Source: Schleiferiaceae bacterium
GTDB lineage: Bacteria > Bacteroidota > Bacteroidia > Flavobacteriales > Schleiferiaceae
Direction of reading: 5' to 3'
NCBI GenBank assembly: GCA_030831045.1
Contig: JAURMB010000079.1
Coordinates: forward strand, 1 to 11,316
Length of the DNA stretch: 11,316 bases
Below, piece by piece: positions 1 through 6,671 of the stretch. The number at the start of each line of letters is the position of its first letter. The first letter of the stretch is position 1. The notes under the pieces were generated by a model. It had not been told where the DNA came from and did no database searches. It saw only the letters and a list, made by a program, of their open reading frames with translations. Both the position numbers and the translations under genes were made by a program.

Positions 1-844
1 ACCACTTCTTTTTGAAGAGCATATCTTTCGCCATCAAAATCGGATCGATTTTCTGGTACTCGGCCACCTCGTCCTTCGTGCGGTAGTGCTGCGCATCCGA
101 CATCGAGTGCCCTTTGTAGCGGTACGTGCGGATTTCGAGGAAGCTCGGACCTTCACCGCGGCGCGCCCGCTCCACGGCTTCGTAGACTGCGTCGTAAACC
201 ACCGCGGGGTCCATGCCTTCAACCGGCGCACAGGGCATTTCGTAGCCCAATCCTAGTTTGTAAATGTCGGTGTGGTTCGCGGTGCGCTCCACCGAAGTGC
301 CCATGGCATAACCGTTGTTTTCCACAATGAACACTACCGGAAGCTTCCAAAGCATGGCCATATTGAACGTCTCATGTAGCGAACCTTGGCGCACCGCCCC
401 GTCGCCCATGTAGCAGAGGGTAACGTGACTCTTGCCTAAATACTTGTCGGCAAACGCCATTCCGGCTCCGAGCGGAATTTGGCCGCCCACAATGCCGTGT
501 CCGCCAAAAAAGTTGTGTTCCTTCGAAAACATGTGCATCGAGCCGCCCTTGCCGCGCGAGGTACCGTCGACTTTCCCGAGCAATTCTGCCATGATTTTGC
601 GGGGATCCACACCCAAACCAATCGGCTGAACGTGGTTTCGGTAGGCCGTAATCATTTTGTCGCCCGGCTCCATGGCCAACAGCGAACCGGCAAGCACGGC
701 CTCTTGTCCGTTGTAAAGGTGCAGGAATCCGCGAATTTTTTGCTGGATGTACAGCGCTGAGGTCATGTCCTCAAACTTGCGCCAGAAGAGCATGTCTTCG
801 TACCACTTGAGGTAAACCTCTTTGGTGAGCTTCTTTTTTGCCAT
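1..844 (-). CDS. pdhA: Pyruvate dehydrogenase E1 component, alpha subunit (partial, 3' end off the left edge)
   Basis: The E1 alpha subunit binds thiamine diphosphate and, with E1 beta, decarboxylates pyruvate and passes the acetyl group to the lipoyl domain of E2. It acts in the cytoplasm. The window holds 281 residues from an ATG at 844; the family is usually about 330 long, so roughly 50 C-terminal residues lie beyond base 1. Visible landmarks are the N-terminal YNGQEAV (44-50), the TAYRNH segment with the conserved His (66-71), GGSMHMF (100-106), GGHGIVGGQIPLGAG (114-128), the thiamine-diphosphate motif starting GDG (147-149) and closing with ENN (175-177), and the loop YRYKGHSMSD (241-250). 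Branched-chain 2-oxoacid or acetoin dehydrogenase E1 alpha are close relatives. The GTSRGKGGSMH and GHGIVGGQIP segments and the genomic setting favour pyruvate. The start is supported by a promoter-like box about 28 bases upstream. Confidence 0.93.
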   Translation of the reverse strand, partial: MAKKKLTKEVYLKWYEDMLFWRKFEDMTSALYIQQKIRGFLHLYNGQEAVLAGSLLAMEPGDKMITAYRNHVQPIGLGVDPRKIMAELLGKVDGTSRGKGGSMHMFSKEHNFFGGHGIVGGQIPLGAGMAFADKYLGKSHVTLCYMGDGAVRQGSLHETFNMAMLWKLPVVFIVENNGYAMGTSVERTANHTDIYKLGLGYEMPCAPVEGMDPAVVYDAVYEAVERARRGEGPSFLEIRTYRYKGHSMSDAQHYRTKDEVAEYQKIDPILMAKDMLFKKKW

Positions 845-871
845 GGTCAAATCGCGCCTGAATGCGCGGTG

Positions 872-879
872 CAAAAGTA
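872..879 (-). promoter_or_regulatory. Candidate -7 box of the pdhA promoter (Bacteroidota consensus)
   Basis: Read on the minus strand the sequence is TACTTTTG, a perfect match to the Bacteroidota sigma-A -7 consensus TAnnTTTG, followed by CACC. It lies in the 81-base gap between the porV stop and the pdhA ATG. A start of transcription about 5-7 bases downstream would give a leader near 20 bases. I see no good TTG-type -33 element at the expected distance, so the call rests on the -7 box and its position. It suggests that pdhA can be transcribed independently of porU-porV, which point the same way. No convincing terminator separates porV from pdhA, so read-through is also possible. Confidence 0.5.
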
Positions 880-925
880 AGGTTTGACGGCGATACGATC
901 TTGCCGTAGTTCGTACACTAACCCC

Positions 926-2131
926 CTACTTCATGATTTGGTTCAAATCCACGAGCGCACTGAAGCGAATCGTGTTTTCGAGCGGAGACCGAACGGTCTG
1001 GTCCGCCGGGAACAGGTAGGCAAAATCGAGTCCGATGAGGTTGTACCGCACGCCAAATCCCAGGGTGAAAAAGCGGCGGTTTCCTTTGGTAACGTCTTCG
1101 TGCTGGTAGCCCGCGCGGACCGCAAACTGGTCGTTGTACCAGTACTCGCCGCCCACATTGACCATAAACTCGCGCATCAGTTCCTTAAACCCATCGGGCT
1201 TGGCCGTGGGGTCCCAAGACTGAATGATGCCCGGGATCACGCCAATCTTGTCGTCCTTGCCCGCCAAAATTTCGCTGCGGTCGCCGTCGTTGTCGGCGTC
1301 GAGCACGTCGCGTTCGGGCTTGGTCGGAACCATCAACTTATTGATGTCGGTGAGGATCGTGAGCCGGTTGTACTTGTCCAACTTCCAATTGAACCCCCCG
1401 CCCAAGCGCATGTTCGTCGGAATAAAGTCGGCCTCGCCGCTCTCTGAGTACTTGATTTTGGCACCGATGTTCGACAAGGTGAGTCCGCCCACCCACTGTC
1501 CGCGCTGGCCGTCGGGCATGCTGAACTCGTCTCCTTGGTAAAACATGCTGATGTCGGTGGCCACCGTTTGGCCGACTTTCGTGAGCTGTCCGCCGACCAC
1601 CTGTCCTTGCGCCAAATCCGAAAGCGCGTAGCGCAGCGAAACTCCGCCCGAAAAATGGTCCGAAAGTTTGAGCGCATAGGCCACGTCGAGGGCCATTTCA
1701 TAGGGTCGGTAGGTACCCTGCTCTTCGCCCTGCTCGTTGCGGAACGTGATTTCGCCCAGCGAAAAGTACCGCAGGCTTGCGCCCACGCCGCCGCGCTCCC
1801 CAACGCCGGCCGCCACGTTGGCAAACATGAGTTCAACGTCGGGAACCAGGCGACGCAACCACGGCGTGTACGATAGTCCGCCATAAACATTGCCCTTGCC
1901 CACAAAAGCGAGCTTAGCGGGATTCCAGAAGATGGCGTTAGCATCAGGACTCAATCCGATACCGGTATTGGCCATGCCCCCCGAGCGCGCGTCGGGCCCA
2001 ATGTTGAGCATGGGCATCGCCGGCGTGACCACATTGAGGTCGTTCAAGCGGTCGTAAAACGTTTGTGCTCGGAGCGACCCGCAGGCCAGCACCGCCGAAA
2101 AGCTTAAGAAAAGTGCGCGAGTATGATTCAT
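926..2131 (-). CDS. porV: Type IX secretion system outer-membrane barrel protein PorV (LptO)
   Basis: PorV is a FadL-like outer-membrane beta-barrel of the T9SS. In studied species it binds the C-terminal signal of cargo leaving the translocon and delivers it to the PorU sortase as part of the attachment complex. Here it is 401 residues from the ATG at 2131, near the family's usual length. There is a signal peptide of about 23 residues (MNHTRALF...SLRAQ), then the conserved mature start, including PAMPMLNIGPDARSGGMAN and the segment ANAIFWNPAKLAF. Amphipathic strands follow to the end. The extracellular-loop region before the last strands contains an acidic DADNDGD stretch (residues 278-284) resembling a Ca2+ loop. 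An in-frame TTG at 2143 would add four residues, but ATG fits the signal peptide better. The porU stop lies 27 bases upstream, so the two are probably cotranscribed. Confidence 0.95.
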   Translation of the reverse strand: MNHTRALFLSFSAVLACGSLRAQTFYDRLNDLNVVTPAMPMLNIGPDARSGGMANTGIGLSPDANAIFWNPAKLAFVGKGNVYGGLSYTPWLRRLVPDVELMFANVAAGVGERGGVGASLRYFSLGEITFRNEQGEEQGTYRPYEMALDVAYALKLSDHFSGGVSLRYALSDLAQGQVVGGQLTKVGQTVATDISMFYQGDEFSMPDGQRGQWVGGLTLSNIGAKIKYSESGEADFIPTNMRLGGGFNWKLDKYNRLTILTDINKLMVPTKPERDVLDADNDGDRSEILAGKDDKIGVIPGIIQSWDPTAKPDGFKELMREFMVNVGGEYWYNDQFAVRAGYQHEDVTKGNRRFFTLGFGVRYNLIGLDFAYLFPADQTVRSPLENTIRFSALVDLNQIMK

Positions 2132-2158
2132 AGAGAACGGCAAATATAGGGTGTGGAC

Positions 2159-5100
2159 TTAGGGGCGAATTAAGATGAGCCGGTCGACTTGGTGCACCAC
2201 TTGGCCGTCGCGGGGACGGACTACGCGAACCTTGGCGAAGTACCAACCGTTGGGTAGCGGAACCCCGCTGGGCGTCGTAGCATCCCAGTCGGGCGCCTGC
2301 AGTACCGACGTTGTGGCCATGCCAATCCACTGATGCCCCCAAACCGCTCGGCCTGAGGCGTCGCTCACGGTCCAATCGACCTGAAGGCTGTCGCCGGCAG
2401 CATTGTGCTCGACCTGCCAATGCGTCCAGCCTGGACTGGGATTGGGAAAGAGCCGAACGGCCCCGAGCTTGAGTTGTTCGCGGGAAAGCACCAGGAAGTC
2501 AACGCTCGCCTGACTCGGATTATTGTACGTGTCCCACGCCCGAACGGTAAATCGGTGCATGCCCTCCGGCACGTCGTGGAACGGCCAGGTCGCTGAACCG
2601 CGCTGGTAGGTGTTGGGGTCGGCCTGGTACCGGTCGTTCATAACGAGCGGCTCACTCCAATTTTCGTCGAGGAAGCCCACCAAGTCGTGGCCTATTCCGG
2701 CGCCAATGGCGTTGATTCCGTTGGGGTCGGCGAGGCGTACCAGGCCCAGCGGGCTCGATCCGGTGATTCCGCCGCTGATGAAGTTGGTGTCGTCCATGAA
2801 GACCCTTAGGCTCGGGCCCGCGGTATCGAGGGGCGCATCGTCCGACAAATCGCCCAGCCAAACGCCTCCTTTTGCCCCGGCGGCATCGCGGTCGGAACTC
2901 TGGGCATAGGCAAGTAGTTTTCCCTGACCCCATGCCAGCACCACATCAAGGGGCATGCGCCATTCCGCCGAAAACTGACCCGACTTCACGTCGACCGTGC
3001 CCTGGTACGCCAATTGGTTTCGAAACGCATACGAGGCTTCGTACCCAACGTTGTCGTTGTCGAGCATGGCCTTAGGCTGCACCTTGTCGTACAGCCGCAG
3101 ACGCGCCGATCCGTCGAAGCTGGTATCGAGGCTGCCGTCGGTCTGCAGCACCGAACCCCGCAGGCGAACCAAATCAAGAGCACGCACACTATCTACCAAA
3201 GCCCATTGCCCCGTGGTGGGCTCAAACACCTCAAGCTCGTCCACGTGAATGCGCTCCTCGGGGCCATTGAGCCGCAAAGCCGGATCGCCCAGCAGCGTAA
3301 AACGGAGCTTATCGCCCGCACTTACCGAGTTCTTCGCCTTTCTAATAATCTGACCCAAGGTTTGGTAGGCCCCGTTCTCTTTTTGCAAAACCACATTAAA
3401 TACGCTGTCGGTCAGCAGCGTCGCCCCACCGACAAACACCGCGCGGGTGGTGGTAAGCAACGCAATGGCGCCGCCCTCGGCGTTGACCATCAATTCTTCC
3501 CCAGCTGAGGTGCGAAGCGGATCGTCGTAGCGCGAAAATTCACACGTGACGGTAATGAAGAGCGGCAAGTAATTGCGGTTAGAAAACGCCCGGCAATCCT
3601 CAATTTGAAGAATGTCTTCGCTGGCCCAATTCACTTCGCCTCCGTGGCCAATGTAGGTGGTAATGAGGTTTCCTTCGTTGACGGAGCGCAAAAGATCCTC
3701 GCGCAGCTTAGGATACGACTGGTTGCCGGCACTCGAAACTTGCGCGTAGGCGTCTGAAAAAAGCTTGCGGACGTCAAATTCGGCATGCTGCGTGTCCACC
3801 CGTTCGGCAATGCGGTCGGCGACCAAGGTCAAAATTTGCTCCCAATCTTCGTCCACGTCGTCAGCGACAAACTGCACCCGCTGCCGCCACGGGCCCATAG
3901 ACTGCTGCGGATCAGCATATCGGCGGATTTTGGCCACCACTCCGCGCGCTTGATCCAGCGAATTCACTGGAATGCGGCCGATTCCGAGGTCGAGCGTGGA
4001 GGCCGCAAGGTTGGCGCCTTCGCCCGGGTCGAGGTAGCCATAGACGTCGTCCGAAACAAACGACGTTTTGATGCTCATGCTTGACGGCGATTGGTAGGCC
4101 GGAACCCAGTTTTGCTTGGGCGTCAACCGCCCCTTGTAGTCGTAGGAGGCGTCGCCAAAAAGCAGAAGGTACTGCAGCTTGGTCGAGTCGGCCGGGCGCG
4201 ACCACAGCATGCGCAGAAGGTTGCGCAGCCCCATAAGGTCCTGAACGCCCCCAGAAAACTCGCGGTAGGCTTGGGCCACATCGACTACGGCAACCTTTAG
4301 CCCGCGGGCGCGGTGAAGGTCAGCGAGGTCTTCGGCGGCCGGCAGAAACTCGTTGGGAGCATAAATCACGTAGTCCACCGAAGGCATTCCGTGAAGATTT
4401 TGGTTCGGAATCCGACTGCCCAACGTCGGCGTTCGGGCCGCCTCCGGAGCAATGTACCACACAACGTGGGCCGAATTTGGCGCAAGGGTTCGGCTTGCGG
4501 GATCAAGGTTTGCAGCATCTAGGGCGCTGCCGTCTGAGCGCGTCCGCCAAATCCACGTTCCCACAGGGGCCGTCGGAAGCTGCCGGGCCGAGTCCGCGGG
4601 CAAAAAGCGGTAGGCCTGAATGCTGCCCGCCGAAAACACGAAGGGGGCGTCGGACTGAACGGCTAGGTAATCGATCCACGCCTTAGCCGCGGGGTTCGCG
4701 CTACGCTCCAGCTCCACCGTCGCAGTTCCCCAGGCGGCTCCCACAGAAACCTGAGTCCACGACTGCGTAAACTGGCGGGCGTACGTGTCCCCGTTCACCC
4801 CCGAAACCGTTTGAAACGTGCTGCTTCCGACAAAACCCTGGCCGGTGCTTAACTGAAGTTTGGGGCCAAAAACCGTCGAGCGCCCAGCGCCCGATAAAAT
4901 AAATCGGGCCACCGACTGCCCGTCGAGGCGCGAAAGCCCTAAGTCAACCTGCTTGCTCAAGCTGTAATCCAGCACGTCGCCAAACCAGGTTCGGCCGCTA
5001 CCTACAAGGTTGACCGCATCGAGTTCGCTCCACGCCACATAGTGGTAGCGGTTGACGGGGCGCACCGGCCCAGTAGGTGTAGGGTAGGCCGGCATCGCGC

Positions 5101-5566
5101 GCCCACCCTCGGTCGTGGTCACGAAGTACGTTTGGGCGTCAGAATAGGGATGGTTGGGCCGAAGCCAGCGGTTCGAGACGCTGTCGAACGCCCACACATG
5201 CGGACTTTGACCTAAAAAGTAAACATATTCGGTTGCGGACAACTGCCCGTCTCCACCGTCTTCAATGCGAATCGGAAGCGGAAAAAGGTCACTCGGAGCC
5301 CCGGTGGATGAATTAAGCTCACTGAGCACGCCGGCCGGACGCCCCCAAATGCCCACGGTGGCCGTTGCAAAGGGCGGAGTACCCAGCCCGAGCTGCTGCA
5401 AGTCGGCTCCGCTCAGGCGGTAAATATGCTCATCGGTCGTGTACACCTCGGCCCAATTACCCTGACGAAGCACCGACTGGGCGGGCCAAACTTGACCCCA
5501 AAGCGGTTCGTTGCCCAAAAGCACCACACCTAAAAGTGCAAGGAAAAACGTACGAAATAGCCTCAT
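2159..5566 (-). CDS. porU: Type IX secretion system sortase PorU (C25 gingipain-like peptidase)
   Basis: PorU is the cell-surface cysteine peptidase that cleaves the C-terminal domain of T9SS cargo and, in Porphyromonas, transfers the cargo to A-LPS. It works with PorV, PorQ and PorZ. The protein is 1135 residues from the ATG at 5566. It has a signal peptide (MRLFRTFFLALLGVVLLG...) and a long beta-rich N-terminal region. The C25 domain follows at roughly 395-765: LLLFGDASYDYKG (467-479), LGIGRIPV (527-534), the catalytic His in YIGHGGE (His641) and the catalytic Cys in TVTCEFSRYDDP (Cys675). TLLGDPALRL (757-766) closes it. Ig-like regions come next. The last 95 or so residues (LFPNPSPG...VPLPNGWYF...VDRLILIRP) look like a T9SS C-terminal domain, which PorU is known to keep. 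The TTG at 5593 is in frame but would place nine residues before the signal peptide. All parts look intact. Confidence 0.97.
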   Translation of the reverse strand: MRLFRTFFLALLGVVLLGNEPLWGQVWPAQSVLRQGNWAEVYTTDEHIYRLSGADLQQLGLGTPPFATATVGIWGRPAGVLSELNSSTGAPSDLFPLPIRIEDGGDGQLSATEYVYFLGQSPHVWAFDSVSNRWLRPNHPYSDAQTYFVTTTEGGRAMPAYPTPTGPVRPVNRYHYVAWSELDAVNLVGSGRTWFGDVLDYSLSKQVDLGLSRLDGQSVARFILSGAGRSTVFGPKLQLSTGQGFVGSSTFQTVSGVNGDTYARQFTQSWTQVSVGAAWGTATVELERSANPAAKAWIDYLAVQSDAPFVFSAGSIQAYRFLPADSARQLPTAPVGTWIWRTRSDGSALDAANLDPASRTLAPNSAHVVWYIAPEAARTPTLGSRIPNQNLHGMPSVDYVIYAPNEFLPAAEDLADLHRARGLKVAVVDVAQAYREFSGGVQDLMGLRNLLRMLWSRPADSTKLQYLLLFGDASYDYKGRLTPKQNWVPAYQSPSSMSIKTSFVSDDVYGYLDPGEGANLAASTLDLGIGRIPVNSLDQARGVVAKIRRYADPQQSMGPWRQRVQFVADDVDEDWEQILTLVADRIAERVDTQHAEFDVRKLFSDAYAQVSSAGNQSYPKLREDLLRSVNEGNLITTYIGHGGEVNWASEDILQIEDCRAFSNRNYLPLFITVTCEFSRYDDPLRTSAGEELMVNAEGGAIALLTTTRAVFVGGATLLTDSVFNVVLQKENGAYQTLGQIIRKAKNSVSAGDKLRFTLLGDPALRLNGPEERIHVDELEVFEPTTGQWALVDSVRALDLVRLRGSVLQTDGSLDTSFDGSARLRLYDKVQPKAMLDNDNVGYEASYAFRNQLAYQGTVDVKSGQFSAEWRMPLDVVLAWGQGKLLAYAQSSDRDAAGAKGGVWLGDLSDDAPLDTAGPSLRVFMDDTNFISGGITGSSPLGLVRLADPNGINAIGAGIGHDLVGFLDENWSEPLVMNDRYQADPNTYQRGSATWPFHDVPEGMHRFTVRAWDTYNNPSQASVDFLVLSREQLKLGAVRLFPNPSPGWTHWQVEHNAAGDSLQVDWTVSDASGRAVWGHQWIGMATTSVLQAPDWDATTPSGVPLPNGWYFAKVRVVRPRDGQVVHQVDRLILIRP

Positions 5567-5580
5567 TCTGCGTTCAAAGT

Positions 5581-5636
5581 TCGTAAAGTCCAACGCGGTT
5601 TTTCGAGAAATCGTTTACAAACGCTCGGAAAATCGT
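5581..5636. repeat. Three degenerate 12-base elements phased at 22 bases in the divergent porU/porP region
   Basis: On the plus strand the units are TCGTAAAGTCCA (5581-5592), TCGAGAAATCGT (5603-5614) and TCGGAAAATCGT (5625-5636). The last two match at 10 of 12 positions; all three share TCGnnAAnTC. Starts are exactly 22 bases apart, about two helical turns, so a protein could bind all three on one face. Two short palindromes lie in the same stretch: TTTCGAGAAA (5601-5610) and CGTTTACAAACG (5612-5623). The region separates the divergent porU and porP start codons, where an operator controlling both halves would sit. The first unit is weak and the region short, so chance similarity is possible. 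Confidence 0.35.
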
Positions 5637-5643
5637 ATAATTG
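5614..5643 (+). promoter_or_regulatory. Candidate promoter for the porP-gldJ-murF operon
   Basis: TATAATTG at 5636-5643 matches the Bacteroidota -7 consensus TAnnTTTG at five of six fixed positions. TTTA at 5614-5617, 18 bases before it, could be the -33 element (consensus TTTG or TTG). A start of transcription near 5649 would lie just before the ATG at 5653 and about 19 bases before the ATG at 5668, which slightly favours the later porP start. No equally good match is visible for the opposite strand: the best porU candidate, GAACTTTG ending nine bases before the porU ATG, lacks the leading T of the box. Confidence 0.35.
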
Positions 5644-5652
5644 TGGCTTCTA

Positions 5653-6660
5653 ATGATGCCCTACTCCATGGCCCTACGACGCCTGTTTGCGGTCGCACTC
5701 CTCACCGTTCACGCTTGGTCCGCCCAAGCGCAAGACCCCCATTTCACGCAGTACTACGCGAATCCGCTGTACTTAAATCCTGCATTTGCGGGGGTAAAGC
5801 AGTGTCCGCGCGTGACCACAAACTACCGAAATCAGTACCCCAGTTTGGGCGTTTATCAGACGTTTTCGGCGTCGTTTGACCAGTACGTTGACGGGTTAAA
5901 CGGGGGCGTCGGACTGATGATTATGCAGGACGAAGCCGCCAACGGCGACCTTTCGCTCACCGAAGCTTCGGGAATTTATTCCTACCACCTCAAGGTAAAC
6001 CGCGACTTCATGCTCCTTTTTGGCGCCCAGGCAACCTTTCGCCAGCGCTCGCTCAACTGGAACAACCTGACCTTTCCCGACATGATTGATCCGTTTTTTG
6101 GATTTGTCAAGCCGACCAACGAAATCCGCCCTGACCAAACGAGCGTGCAGCAGTTTGATTTGAGCTTTGGAATGCTCGGATTTACAGAACGCTTTTATGT
6201 CGGCGCCTCAGCTCACCACGTCACGCAGCCGAACGAGGCCTTTTTAAGCACGTCTACCTTGCCCATTAAAGTGACGGCACAGGCGGGCGCGACGATTCCG
6301 TTGGGACGCAAGCGCCTGTACAACGACCTGGACAACTTGCTGATTCCGAACATTGTGTACCAAACTCAAGGCGGGGCCCACCACATGACCGCTGGCGTAT
6401 CGTTCAACCGCGGTGTGCTCACGGGCGGCCTTGCGTACCGCCAAGCACTTGGAGTGGTAAGCACCAACCCCGATGCACTGATCGCCATTATCGGAATCGC
6501 ACCGAACGATGTTCCTTGGAAGTTCGGTTACTCCTACGACTATACGATTTCAGCACTTGGAAACGTTTTGGGTGGAGCGCACGAAGTTTCGCTCTCGTAC
6601 CAATTCCCCTGCCGTAGCCGCCGTTCGCGCTACAGCGAAGTAAAGTGCCCTAAATTTTAA
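5653..6660 (+). CDS. porP: PorP/SprF-family type IX secretion system outer-membrane protein
   Basis: PorP/SprF proteins are outer-membrane beta-barrels of the T9SS. PorP associates with the PorK/PorN ring, and SprF is needed to secrete the SprB gliding adhesin. This copy is 335 residues from the ATG at 5653, close to the family norm. The signal peptide (MALRRLFAVALLTVHAWSAQAQ) is followed directly by the family hallmark DPHFTQYYANPLYLNPAFAG, then CPRVTTNYRNQYPSLG, alternating barrel strands, and a basic end finishing KCPKF. ATGs at 5653, 5656 and 5668 are in frame. The last gives the cleanest signal peptide, but 5653 cannot be excluded; the TTG at 5641 is unlikely. Eleven bases separate its stop from gldJ, so they are probably cotranscribed. 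The family is multi-copy in many genomes, so whether this is the PorP of the core complex or an SprF-like paralogue cannot be told from the window. Confidence 0.9.
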   Translation: MMPYSMALRRLFAVALLTVHAWSAQAQDPHFTQYYANPLYLNPAFAGVKQCPRVTTNYRNQYPSLGVYQTFSASFDQYVDGLNGGVGLMIMQDEAANGDLSLTEASGIYSYHLKVNRDFMLLFGAQATFRQRSLNWNNLTFPDMIDPFFGFVKPTNEIRPDQTSVQQFDLSFGMLGFTERFYVGASAHHVTQPNEAFLSTSTLPIKVTAQAGATIPLGRKRLYNDLDNLLIPNIVYQTQGGAHHMTAGVSFNRGVLTGGLAYRQALGVVSTNPDALIAIIGIAPNDVPWKFGYSYDYTISALGNVLGGAHEVSLSYQFPCRSRRSRYSEVKCPKF

Positions 6661-6671
6661 CCTTCCCCTTC

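Noticed and set aside
895..925. A possible stem-loop after the porV stop (TAGT...ACTA).
   Set aside because: Only about four base pairs and no T-tract; too weak to call a terminator.
884..1447. A 187-residue open frame on the plus strand inside porV.
   Set aside because: It is opposite a well-supported gene, has no recognisable motif or signal, and its sequence looks like the antisense of barrel-strand codons in G+C-rich DNA.
2132..2143. Upstream TTG starts that would extend porV (2143), porU (5593) and porP (5641).
   Set aside because: In each case a downstream ATG gives a normal signal peptide, and the extensions put extra non-hydrophobic or atypical residues before it.
2141..2148. TATATTTG on the minus strand in the porU-porV gap, a perfect match to the TAnnTTTG -7 consensus.
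   Set aside because: It ends only nine bases before the porV ATG, so the transcript would be almost leaderless. No good -33 element lies upstream, and the 27-base gap favours cotranscription with porU.
1944..2420. A 158-residue minus-strand frame straddling the porU-porV junction.
   Set aside because: It overlaps both genes on the same strand in another frame, and its Arg/Ser/Pro-rich composition is that of a shifted reading frame.
5511..5879. A 122-residue plus-strand frame spanning the divergent intergenic region.
   Set aside because: It starts antisense to the porU signal peptide and runs out of frame into porP; there is no family similarity I can see, and the promoter-like features argue for non-coding DNA between the genes.
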